Positions 1-7,595 of a stretch of DNA of 22,500 nt are shown here, piece after piece. Origin of the DNA: Prorocentrum cordatum. Lineage: Eukaryota; Sar; Dinophyceae; Prorocentrales; Prorocentraceae. Every line of letters starts with the position of its first letter. Position 1 is the stretch's first letter. The stretch covers positions 1-22,500 of the forward strand of contig CAUYUJ010004022.1 of NCBI GenBank assembly GCA_963575745.1, given 5' to 3'. The translations under genes and the position numbers were made by a program. The notes beneath the pieces are model-generated. The model was not told the DNA's origin. It saw nothing but the letters and a program-made list of their open reading frames with translations, and made no database searches.

Positions 1-976
1 CGAGGAGTGCACCAGTTCGAGGCCGCAGGGGGGCCCAGTTCTCGGACGATCCGACTGCTTTTGAGGGCCCCAGGGCCATCAGAAACGGATCGGGGGCGGA
101 TCGGGGGCGGAAACCCATCACCTGGAACCCCATCGGTCGGAAGAAGTAGGTAGAAACAGGAAGTAGGAAGGCGTTGGAGATAGATTGGGGTTCCGCCCGC
201 CTCCTGAAGAGGAGGGAAGAGGGAAACCCCCTCGACTCTTGAAGTAGGAAGGCGCTCAAAGTAGATTGGAATCTGGGAATCCAAAAATACCTACTTTCAA
301 CGACCGATGGGTAAGCCCACTACACCGCCAATACATACAAATATAATCCCCATTTGCTGAATATGCTGAAGCACTTTATATTCAGCGGTACTCGGGAGTT
401 CATATCAAACGATGATTCCGTTTCATTTGGTCATATTTTCCAAATTCAAATCCATCCAGGACCCGGGGAACTGGTCGGGACCTCTGGGGCCGCGGATGTA
501 GAGAAACAGTATTGGCAAATAGCATACGAGATGTCCCCCTGGGCCAACACCAGCCACCACCCCTGCGCTGGAAAGCCGGCCCTCGCCCTTCCACCGAGTC
601 TTAGCCTCGATTCGCTCCCAGGCACACCGACACCAACAAACTTGCACCTCACGGGCAGATCTGTCAGAGAGTGCCTTCCCATCCACTCCATCATCCCACT
701 CAGCATCCCGCTTCCCCTCCACCTCCTACCAATCCCCCTCTTCCCCTCCCACGGTCCGTCCCCCCCCCCTCCCTGGACCTCTCCCGCCCCCCGTCCCGCC
801 TCGCCCCTCCCCGCGCCCCCTCTCCTGCGAGGCGGGCGCTGGCCCGTGACCACCACCTGGGGGATTGGCCGCTGGGGCCCTCGGCGGGCGGTGGATATGG
901 ATGTACTTGGCCCACCCAGGGCCCGAACACGTCCACAGACACCGCTCGCCTAGGTCAGTCGTTTAGGATAAATCGA
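1..976. other. No recognisable gene
   Basis: I see no supported gene here. The longest frame on the plus strand (354-953) gives a proline-rich, low-complexity translation that follows a C-rich stretch at about 700-830, and other frames overlap it on both strands. A short motif (GAAGTAGGAAGGCG followed by a TAGATTGG-like tail) occurs twice, near 160 and 240, as a diverged duplication. The region may be intergenic or a repeat relic. Confidence 0.5.
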
Positions 977-977
977 T

Positions 978-1021
978 GGCAAGCCTTCTCGGAAGGCGGC
1001 GGGGTTTCTCAGAAATCCTCC
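978..1021 (+). repeat. Dispersed 44-bp repeat, copy 1
   Basis: This segment aligns without gaps to 19788-19831. By my count 37 of 44 bases match and all seven differences are transitions. The second copy begins a minisatellite-like block, so this may be a fragment of a dispersed repeat family. Confidence 0.55.
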
Positions 1022-1123
1022 TGGGGGGGTCCATAGCTAGTACTGGGGGGTCGGACTGTTGGCCTGTCGGTCCGGGGTCTTCCTGCGTTTGCGCATCCTT
1101 CGGGGAGGTTCCGCTTGCCCTTG

Positions 1124-1127
<4 letters not shown>

Positions 1128-1157
<30 letters not shown>
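1128..1157. repeat. (TA)n microsatellite, about 15 units
   Basis: An uninterrupted TA run lies directly before a strong hairpin and just left of the CTTGGGGCC array. A similar AT run (13602-13627) lies at the other end of the array. Confidence 0.95.
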
Positions 1158-1158
<1 letters not shown>

Positions 1159-1198
1159 TAGAACCATCGCGCGCGCTTTGCGCGCGCTCAGGTTCTAG
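1158..1198. repeat. Hairpin-forming inverted repeat
   Basis: CTAGAACC (1158-1165) pairs with GGTTCTAG (1191-1198). Inside it GCGCGCGC (about 1169-1176) pairs with GCGCGCGC (1180-1187) around a TTT loop, leaving a small 3-base internal mismatch on each side. It abuts the TA run. It could be a cruciform-prone site or the end of a mobile element, and no function is evident. Confidence 0.7.
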
Positions 1199-1253
1199 CC
1201 CAGGCCGGGGGCGGTCTAGAAGATCTTGGACAGCGCTGTCAAACACAGGCGCG

Positions 1254-2180
1254 TGACATAGTCGTGCCTCCTGAGGGCCTCTTGGGAACCTCTTGGGTCA
1301 TCGTGGGGGCATCTGAAGGCCTTCTGGGGGGTTCTCCGTGCTTCCTCACTTGGCTGTTGGAGGCACCTCTTGGGTGCTTCGCGGGGGGGCATCTTGGGGC
1401 TTCTTGGGGTCCCTTGGGGGCATCGTCAGGGTTCTCCGGGCAGTCGGACAGTGATGTTGTGCAGTCTCTGAAGCAATCAATTGGCCGACTTGGCTGCGTG
1501 GAGGCCCGGCTTGAGGACACATTGGGGCAATCCGGAAGCCTCCCGGGGCCTCCTTGAAGCAATTTTGATGCATCAAGAGCACCGTTCGGCTATCTTGGGG
1601 CCGTTTGGGGCCTGGTGGGGGGCTTCCTGTGGGCCTCTTGGGGCGGAAAGCTCTGCTGTTGGGTTCGCGTTCCCCTTCTTGGGGCTCTCTTGGGGCCCTC
1701 TTGGGGCCCTGTCGGGCCGTCTTGGGCGCCTCGGGCACCGTCTTGGGGCCCGAAGTGGGCCGTCTTGGGGCCCTCTTGGAGGCCTCTTCGCCTATCTTGG
1801 AGCGGCCGTGGGGGCCACCTGGACCGTCTTGGAGCGTCGGGATGCCCAAAGGCTGGGAACTCTAAAATCCATCAAAGGCCGATGGGAAAACAATGCTTCT
1901 TGGAACCTCCTCGGGCTTCTGGGGAGCTTCTTGAGGGCCTCTTGGGTCCCACTTGGGGGCCTCTGGGGCTTCCTGAGATCCTCTCGGGGTAAGGCTCGGA
2001 TTTTCGGTGCGTCTTACCCCTCTTGGGCCCCCCTTGGGGCCGTATTGGTGCCCTCTCGGGCTGTCTTGGGCCCTGTTGGAAGCCTCTTGGGCTATCTTGG
2101 ATTGGTCTTGGAAGCCTTTTGGGCGTCTTGGAGCGTCAGGGCGCCCAAAAGCTGAAAACTCGAACATCAATCAAAACAAC
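1254..2180. repeat. CTTGGGGCC minisatellite array, left segment
   Basis: This is degenerate tandem DNA built on a 10-11 bp motif (TCTTGGGGCC with G/C variants). Two longer landmarks recur. Marker M is a GGAGGCTCGAATTT-like tract followed by TTCG and a pyrimidine run, seen near 1645 and 1988. Marker T is a GGAGCGTCGG-like tract followed by CCCAAAAGGC and an A-rich tail, seen near 1831 and 2130. The array lacks stops in several frames on both strands, giving Leu/Gly/Trp-rich translations on plus and Pro/Arg/Gln-rich ones on minus. I treat these as non-genic. The array resumes at 9476. Confidence 0.85.
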
Positions 2181-2370
2181 TATGCTGTTTTCCCCTCCAC
2201 CCGTGAGGCTTTGTGTGTGCCGCCGCGCCCCGCGCGCGCCAGGCCGCTGGCCCTGGTCACAGCATCTGGGCCAATGCGGGGAGAGGCCCCAAGCCTCCAC
2301 CGCGCCCCTGTGGGCACCGGCCACCCGCGTGAGCCTGGGAGGGCCTTAATAGGAGCCTCCCACGCACACT
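2181..2370 (-). repeat. Split direct repeat B2 (element 3' end)
   Basis: This 190-bp segment is nearly identical to B1 (2748-2956). The copies differ mainly in a GT microsatellite (short here, long in B1), one substitution in the GGGCCTTAATA/CGGCCTTAATA stretch and a 1-base indel beside it. Its outer end is the core TATG at 2181-2184, followed by array flank. Confidence 0.9.
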
Positions 2371-2526
2371 GCTGCGAGAGAGCAGGCATTCCTGCCGCGC
2401 CGTACTTTACGAAACACGGGCCACTCGCCAAGAAGGATAGCGACACATCCTTCGAACGCGTTGTTGCGAGAGAGTAGGCAATCCTGCCGCACCACACTTT
2501 AGGAAGCGCAGGCCACCCGCAAAAAC
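2371..2526. repeat. Imperfect 64-bp duplication between A2 and B2
   Basis: A segment beginning GCTGCGAGAGAGCAGGC (2371-2434) recurs as GTTGCGAGAGAGTAGGC (2463-2526), a 92-bp period. It touches the inner edge of B2 and has no partner beside B1. It is either unique 3' sequence of the element that duplicated, or a small insertion. Confidence 0.75.
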
Positions 2527-2635
2527 CGCCAATGCAGTATGAATGCTGTCTGCGCCGTAGGCGGCCTGGGAAGAAACGACCGCTGTTGTCACCACGGCCT
2601 CAAGAAACTATGGCCAGGCGGAGGGGTGGGAGGCG

Positions 2636-2751
2636 GACCCAGGATCTCTGCATACAGTCGCACTTACGATCATGATGCCGCATGTGGCTGTGCCGCCTCC
2701 CCGTTGCGGGGAACAAAGCGTAACATCCGGATCAAGATCCGTCTTCATATG
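2636..2751 (-). repeat. Split direct repeat A2
   Basis: This 116-bp segment matches A1 (9360-9475) with two mismatches (at 2642 and in the ACAAAGCGTAAC/ACAAAGCATAAC stretch). It contains the palindrome CGGATCAAGATCCG at 2728-2741 and overlaps B1 by the 4-bp core at 2748-2751. The B1-A2 joint has the sequence expected for the junction of a circularised element. Confidence 0.92.
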
Positions 2752-2956
2752 CTGTTTTCCCCTCCACCCGTGAGGCTTTGTGTGTGTGTGTGTGTGTGTG
2801 TGCGTGCCGCCGCGCCCCGCGCGCGCCAGGCCGCTGGCCCTGGTCACAGCATCTGGGCCAATGCGGGGAGAGGCCCCAAGCCTCCACCGCGCCCCTGTGG
2901 GCACCGGCCACCCGCGTGAGCCTGGGACGGCCTTAATAGAGCCTCCCACGCACACT
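2748..2956 (-). repeat. Split direct repeat B1 with expanded (GT)n
   Basis: This is the second copy of the B repeat (other copy 2181-2370), lying between the YR stop codon and A2. A GT run at about 2779-2802 accounts for its extra length over B2. Confidence 0.9.
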
Positions 2957-3061
2957 ACCAACTCCCTCTACCTCCACAGGCAGCGGGTGGTTGATGTCAT
3001 CGCATAAATCTCCAGATAAACCCTACGAAACCACGCCTTAGGACAGATGCCATCCGCCGAA

Positions 3062-3079
3062 GGGTCCTTAAGAGGACCC
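3062..3079. terminator. Small hairpin downstream of YR stop
   Basis: GGGTCC (3062-3067) and GGACCC (3074-3079) flank a 6-base TTAAGA loop, about 65 bp past the YR stop on the minus strand. It may be a 3' UTR structure of the element RNA. A terminator role is only a guess. Confidence 0.25.
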
Positions 3080-3142
3080 GTGTACGGCAGGCGCGCTCCA
3101 CTGAGCAAGAGGCACTGCGGCACAGCCACGCCCACAGACCCT

Positions 3143-4090
3143 TCAAGGAGGGAGGGCCAAAAGGGAGGGCAAACACCTGATTGCACGCTGCAGCCGCTCT
3201 TGGCCACGTTCTGGCAGCGACCGCGATCCGACATCCACCATCGCTTGATCGATGTATCCGCGCGCTGGTTTCAGGGGCCCCCATCGGCCCAGCGCCTGAG
3301 TGGCATCATAGTTACCATATGTCGTAAAATGCCATGTGGCACCACCGCGCCTAAGGCAATAGGGCGTGAGGTTGGGGCTCTGTAGCCCGAAAAACTTGGC
3401 AAGGTCAACGATGTGATGCTTGAGGGCGGCGAAGCCCCCCCGGAAAAAGAGTGTCAAAGTCGCCGAGAGGGGCCAACACTCGAACAAGGAACTGAATGAT
3501 CAAAGGGTCGTACAGCGTCACGTGCTCTACCTGCCCATGTCGCTTCGCCCCTTTGCTGTTTGGGAGCGATAGCAACACGGCAGTGCCCCCGCCTAGCACG
3601 GTGAACTGCCGCTTGACGATGTTCACGACTTCGCCAGACCGAAGCAAGCATGCGAAGCCGACCAGCAAGGCAGCCGCCGTGCGGTTCCAGCCCCGGAGTA
3701 GCGCTACTGCAGCCATCCCTTGGACTAGGCCCTTGGACAAAGGCAGCGCACGGCGACGATGGGACGACCGAGCCCAGTTTGACATGTACAGCGTGGAGGT
3801 CTCGAGCTTCCGCCTCGACCGTGGGTAGAGGCGCTTGAAACCACACACCACGTCGTTGCCCCAGTACTGCGGCAGGTCATCCTGATATAGGTGGTCGATG
3901 TACTCCCCCAGAACATCATCTAGTTCCTCAAAACTGCTTGGCATGCAAATTCCACGAGAAGAGAGGTGGCAAAAGAAACGGTTGACGGCACGGCGGTAGC
4001 GAAGGATGGTAGGCGGCTGGATGTTGACGTACTTAATGTGTGCTTTGCGTGGACCTGGAGCTGCACGTCTGCTACCCGGCATCGCTGGTA
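3143..4090 (-). pseudogene. Tyrosine recombinase (YR), one frameshift
   Basis: This is the integrase of the retrotransposon, expected to join the circular DNA intermediate to a target by a DNA-3'-phosphotyrosine mechanism. An N-terminal core-binding part (from PTILRYRRAVNRFF) leads into the catalytic half. Candidate catalytic positions are Arg in CLLRSGEVV (near 3640), Lys in LPNSKGAKRHG, Arg in YCLRRGGATWHF, Trp in GRWG and Tyr in ARGYIDQAM. His at box II is Tyr (YCLRRGG). The first frame ends at 3405, and the rest lies in another frame of the same strand ending at the TGA at 3143. The switch is near a run of seven C at 3435-3441, just after FDTLFPGG, so a one-base indel explains it. The start is unclear: the YR frame emerges from the RNase H frame around 4080-4090, and upstream codons of that frame look like RNase H shadow. 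The domain could be expressed as part of pol or by frameshifting. Confidence 0.85.
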
Positions 4091-4766
4091 ATTGGGGCGC
4101 CCTCCAGCAGCCTACTGGCTGCGTCCGACGCATTCCAACTACTGATGGTCCACAAGCACAGTACGTACAAATCCGCTGCCAAAGAGACTGCCGCAAACCG
4201 CCGAAGGGGCCGGTTGAGCACCCTCGCGCTCGACCGACCCTTTGCCGCAACGCAAGATGCGACGCGTGAATCGAATACATGAAAAAAACCGTTCTCCATG
4301 CCGGTCCGGGTCGGCCACTCGTGCCCGGATGTGCGTCAGGAATGCAATGAATTCGAGGACGTTGATGTGTTGGACATGCCTCCAGGCATAGCGCTGCACA
4401 ACCTCCCATTTCCATATCGGAGCTGGGTATGGCACCTGCTGCCGCGACCCGTCGACGAGAGTCTGCGTCAGTAGACGCACGTCTGAACCGCGATAGTCGG
4501 CTTGCCCGAGCAAGCTCTGGAGATGGTCCTGTTCCTGGCCTCGCCCTAGCTTGTCCAACATCCGCTCCAATGCCAAAATGGCTTCGGAGTGCGTTCCGCC
4601 CTCTCGCAGCCTGTCTGTGCTAGCCGCGAGGCTGCGGCTGATCCACGACGCCCGCTCGCTCGGCTGCGGGGGGGGCGTGGCCAAACTGACCTCGCGAAGC
4701 GAGTCCAGAAGAACGCGGGCGTACGCCTTGCAAAACTCGCAGGGGTAGACCTCCCCCCCTCCTCCT
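4072..4766 (-). pseudogene. RNase H, C-terminal part (catalytic E, D, D), frameshifted
   Basis: This is the continuation of pol and should degrade the RNA strand of the RNA-DNA hybrid. The first frame, after the stretch VYPCEFCKAYARVLLDSL (near 4750-4700), includes PIWKWEVVQRYAWRHVQ and HINVLEFIAFLTHIR, which supplies the catalytic Glu of helix A. A one-base slip at a run of seven A (4282-4288) moves the frame to VFDSRVASCVAAKGRSS, giving the next Asp. LCLWTISSWNASDAASRL then gives the last Asp, in the position of the NPADxxSR motif of retroelement RNases H. The frame ends at 4072, next to the YR frame. The first RNase H Asp lies far upstream near 5650, so the domain appears split by an insertion. 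The start coordinate is the frame switch at a seven-C run (4753-4759), not a start codon. Confidence 0.8.
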
Positions 4767-5103
4767 CATGAGTGCCCTGCGCCACGACCCTGTGCAAGCC
4801 TCGGGCCATGCGCGGATGCCCGCGGCAGGGGTCCATGTCTAGGGCAAGGTGCGGCGCGCTGCAATTATGGGGGAACCCAAGGCCCACGAAGCGCGGCCCC
4901 CCGTAGCAGCAGACCCAGACCTTTGTGAAAAAGACGTCCTCGGACTGCTGCATGGCAATCGCGGATGGCAGCTGCCACCCAAGCCCACCTAGAGGGCGCA
5001 TCACCACCGCCGCCCCGCCGTGGAGGAGGCGACGCTGCAGACGGCCCAAGGCAAACGCGAAATTGGCGTTACGACGCCTCGTTCGCTGCTGCTGGCGCCC
5101 CGG
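4760..5103 (-). pseudogene. Methyltransferase-like region of pol (putative)
   Basis: This frame includes LGWQLPSAIAMQQSEDVFF, then VWVCCYGGPRFVGLGFPHN and a Cys/His-containing stretch (CRGHPRMARGLHRV), ending in the acidic EEEGG run at the seven-C tract. From memory, dinoflagellate YR elements carry here a domain with an ENP-x-S-x-W-like motif followed by CCYGG/CxFGG and LxN, resembling SAM-dependent DNA methyltransferases, and some DIRS/PAT elements are known to encode a methyltransferase. In this copy the ENP position looks degenerate and the upstream SAM-binding part around 5050-5165 is out of frame. The call rests on motif resemblance and position only. The domain could be something else, and is not active here. 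Confidence 0.4.
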
Positions 5104-5828
5104 TTACCAAGCCCAGCGCGACCTTTTCCGGGCCGCCGCGGAAGCAGGCACGAACCAATGTTCGAACCCAATGTCACCACGCCTGAGCCGGTCGGTCTGC
5201 TGCTCTGTCACGCGGCAGCTGGGTGACCGTTCCATCTGAGCCCAAACCAAGGGCTCCAGGACAGGGGCCCCGCGCGCCGCGCAAGCCCAAGTGAGCGGAG
5301 CGCTGAGGCTCGAGAGGCCCTCCGCAAAGTGGGCGTGGGAGGTCCCGCTACCCAGACAAACTCCGCCGCGATGGGCGCACATGCACCGTAATGAACAGAA
5401 GGCCCCAGCGCAACCGAGTGGGCACGTCGCCCATTCCTCGCGCGCGGGCGTGCGTCCGCCACACGATGAGCATGGGCCAGGCCTGCCCCCTGGCCGAGGA
5501 CCGGCTCCTCTGCTAGCGCCGCAGCCCACGCCTCCTGACGCTCCGCTTGCCCCGGCGCCAGGGAGCAGACGAAGCTGGTGGCCTCAGCTGCGCCGCCGCC
5601 GCTCTCCGAGGCGTCGGGCGTGCTCGCGACCTTCGAAACCTTCGCGCGGAGGTTCATGAAGGCCAGCGGGACGAGGGCCCCTCCAAGAAGGACCTCGTCG
5701 ACGACGCAGTCAGGGGGGGCCAGCGGCGCCTCCGCCGGCCCAAAGCTGTTGATGAAAGGGAAGATGTCCTGCAAGACCGAAAAGAGCGGCCTGCGGAAAC
5801 CCGCGGCGAAGCAGAAGAGGCCCGACTA
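5104..5828 (-). pseudogene. RNase H N-terminal strand plus MYND-like zinc finger
   Basis: This segment follows the second in-frame TAG (5826-5828) in the same frame as the RT. It begins FAAGFRRPLFSVLQDIFPFI, then VVDEVLLGGALVPLAFMNLR and the stretch STPDASESGGGAAEA, which matches strand 1 of retroelement RNase H with its first catalytic Asp (near 5650). After a frame switch near 5486-5490 (run of five C) comes a cysteine cluster spaced C-x2-C-x12-C-x3-C-x4-C-x3-C-x3-H-x4-C (about 5470-5355). This is close to a MYND/treble-clef zinc finger, although the last spacings are shorter than usual for MYND. The frame continues to TDRLRRGDIGFEHWF and stops at 5104. The finger may bind nucleic acid or a partner protein; no function is shown. 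Confidence 0.65.
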
Positions 5829-7560
5829 ATGTTGAGCCTCACCTGCAGACCAAGCGGGCCCCCCCAGGAGGGTGAGCGACTTCATGCAGAACTTCAGCGA
5901 CTTCTCCCTTCCGTGCATAAGACGCCCGCGCAACCCGTCGAGCTCTCCGCCAAGGATGCCGGCCCTCAGCCCGCGAACGAGCGATTTGCCCGCATTAAGG
6001 GGGGGCCCTTGCGCTGCGCAGACCGCGACGAAGCGTTCCATGGGCCCAGAACGGCCTGGGGGGGCCTCCGAAATGTCGTCCACGAGGAGCTTGACCTTCG
6101 AAAGGTGGTCGTAGCCGTCCATGCACACAATAGCAATGTCTTGCGTGGGCACCGCCGTATCTTTCCGCAGCTCGCAGAACGGCGGAACCGCAGCAGTCTG
6201 GAACACTAACTTCCGCGCCATGCACTGCATCGCGTCCACGGCGCCGACCCAGCCCATCGGCGCGGCCCGCATGCCCACGTAGGTCATGACATTCGGGTCG
6301 CCGCCGAAGGCGCTCATCGGAACCTGCTTCTAGAAGGCAAACATGCCCAACCACTCGTCTGGCATGTAGAACGCGTCGAAACATGATTCCATGTCTTCGG
6401 AATCCACCCAGAAGACCTCGTCCTCCTCCAAAACGGCCAGCCCCAACTGGCCGATATAAGGGAGGAGGCCGCTGTCCCCGCGGAGTCGCCGGAGGAAGGC
6501 ATTGATGGGCACGAATGCGCAAATGAACCGCAAGAGCTCGACCCTCACGCCATTCACGTGCTTGACCTTGTCCACCCCATCGCCCCATTCAACACCAAGT
6601 CCCCGCGGGCGTCGCGGAAAATGGCATCCGCGCCTACGGGCGCGAACAACCCTCGAGCGTAACCCGCGCTCGCCAAGCTGAACCGCTCGTCGCCCGTCGC
6701 GTGGGCCCGAGAGCGCGGAGCGACCGCAGGCCATTCAGACCGGGGTAGGACGCACCTGCTCGGACATAGCAGGTCGCCCCGGAAACCTCCGATACGTAGT
6801 CGACGATCGGTAGGATGCACGCCTTGCCAGGGTCCGGCCACGCTGGCACGACCTTGCTGCAGACCAGCTCGCGCCGTCTCGACACGACCTCGCCAGCGTA
6901 CCCGACCCTCTTGCTGCGCAACTCCTCGCGCAACTCGCTCACGCGGAATGGCAGAGCAGGTGCCGCCCAGAGGTCCGCCGCTGCCTCCCACACGTGGGAG
7001 AGGGTGCGGCGGTGACCCTCGCCGAGGGCACGGGGCGCGTCCAGGCACACCGGCACTGGCGCCCAACCGGCGCACGCGAGGAAACTCAGGGCGTGCAGCG
7101 TGGCTCTGGCGAGCAGAAATAGTCCCGAATTGTCGCGGCCTTCAGCTGGGGCCAGGTGCCCCGCGGGGCCGTTCCTCCAGAAAGCTTCGGCGAGGTCCAT
7201 GTTTATCGGTAACAGTTCGGCCCTCCGGGGCTCCGAAGAAGGGGCAGATGCATCGGCACGATGTGACGGAGCACGACGTGATGGAGATGCCTCTCTCGAC
7301 GACTGTGCGGCTCCAGACCCGGCAGGGTCCGAAGAGGCTTGCAGTCGCAGCCAAAATTTGCCCAAACGCGATGGGCCAGTCAAAACTGCCAGCACTAACG
7401 CTGATAGAGCTTCATGGGAATCGTTGCACCGACCAGCAGCGCGTCGCAGAGCGGCCTGCCACTCGGCAAGGTTCTGGGCAGAACCGAGCTCCGCCGCGAA
7501 ACTGGTGCGACACGCGGGCGTCCACCCAGGAGCGCGCGCCGCGTCGCCAGCCACCGGGCT
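5829..7560 (-). pseudogene. pol N-terminal region and reverse transcriptase, broken
   Basis: An N-terminal stretch (LAEWQAALRRAAGRCND, later FRVSELREELRSKRVGYAG) leads into RT. Finger motifs are VLPRSEWPAV, GYARGLFAPV and LRFICAFVPINAFLRRLRGD. Motif A is WVDSEDMESCFDAF, motif B is MRAAPMGWVGAVDAMQ, and motif C is IVCMDGYDHLSKV, where MDGYD replaces the usual YxDD. GPPLNAGKSLV and GGELDGLRG follow, as in the thumb-side part of these RTs. The 5' part is in one frame to about 6790, a second frame runs to LVLNGAMG near 6575 (run of four C), and a third carries motifs A-C. A TAG at 6330-6332 interrupts between MFAF and KQVPMSAFGG. The 5' end overlaps or follows gag, whose stop is at 7596 in another frame, and no start codon is certain. 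Confidence 0.85.
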
Positions 7561-7595
7561 GCGGGTGGACGCTGGCGTGGCGCACGCTCGCTGGC

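Noticed and set aside
354-1036. Proline-rich open frames near the left end as genes
   Set aside because: C-rich low-complexity sequence opens several overlapping frames on both strands and no domain is visible.
2779-2802. CRISPR-like or tandem regulatory array
   Set aside because: It is a plain GT microsatellite within repeat B1. No spaced direct repeats occur here or elsewhere in the window.
2181-2956. Repeats flanking the element as ordinary LTRs
   Set aside because: A and B are not in one block at each end. The order A1...B1-A2...B2 with a shared 4-bp core fits split direct repeats, and no target-site duplication beyond the core is seen.
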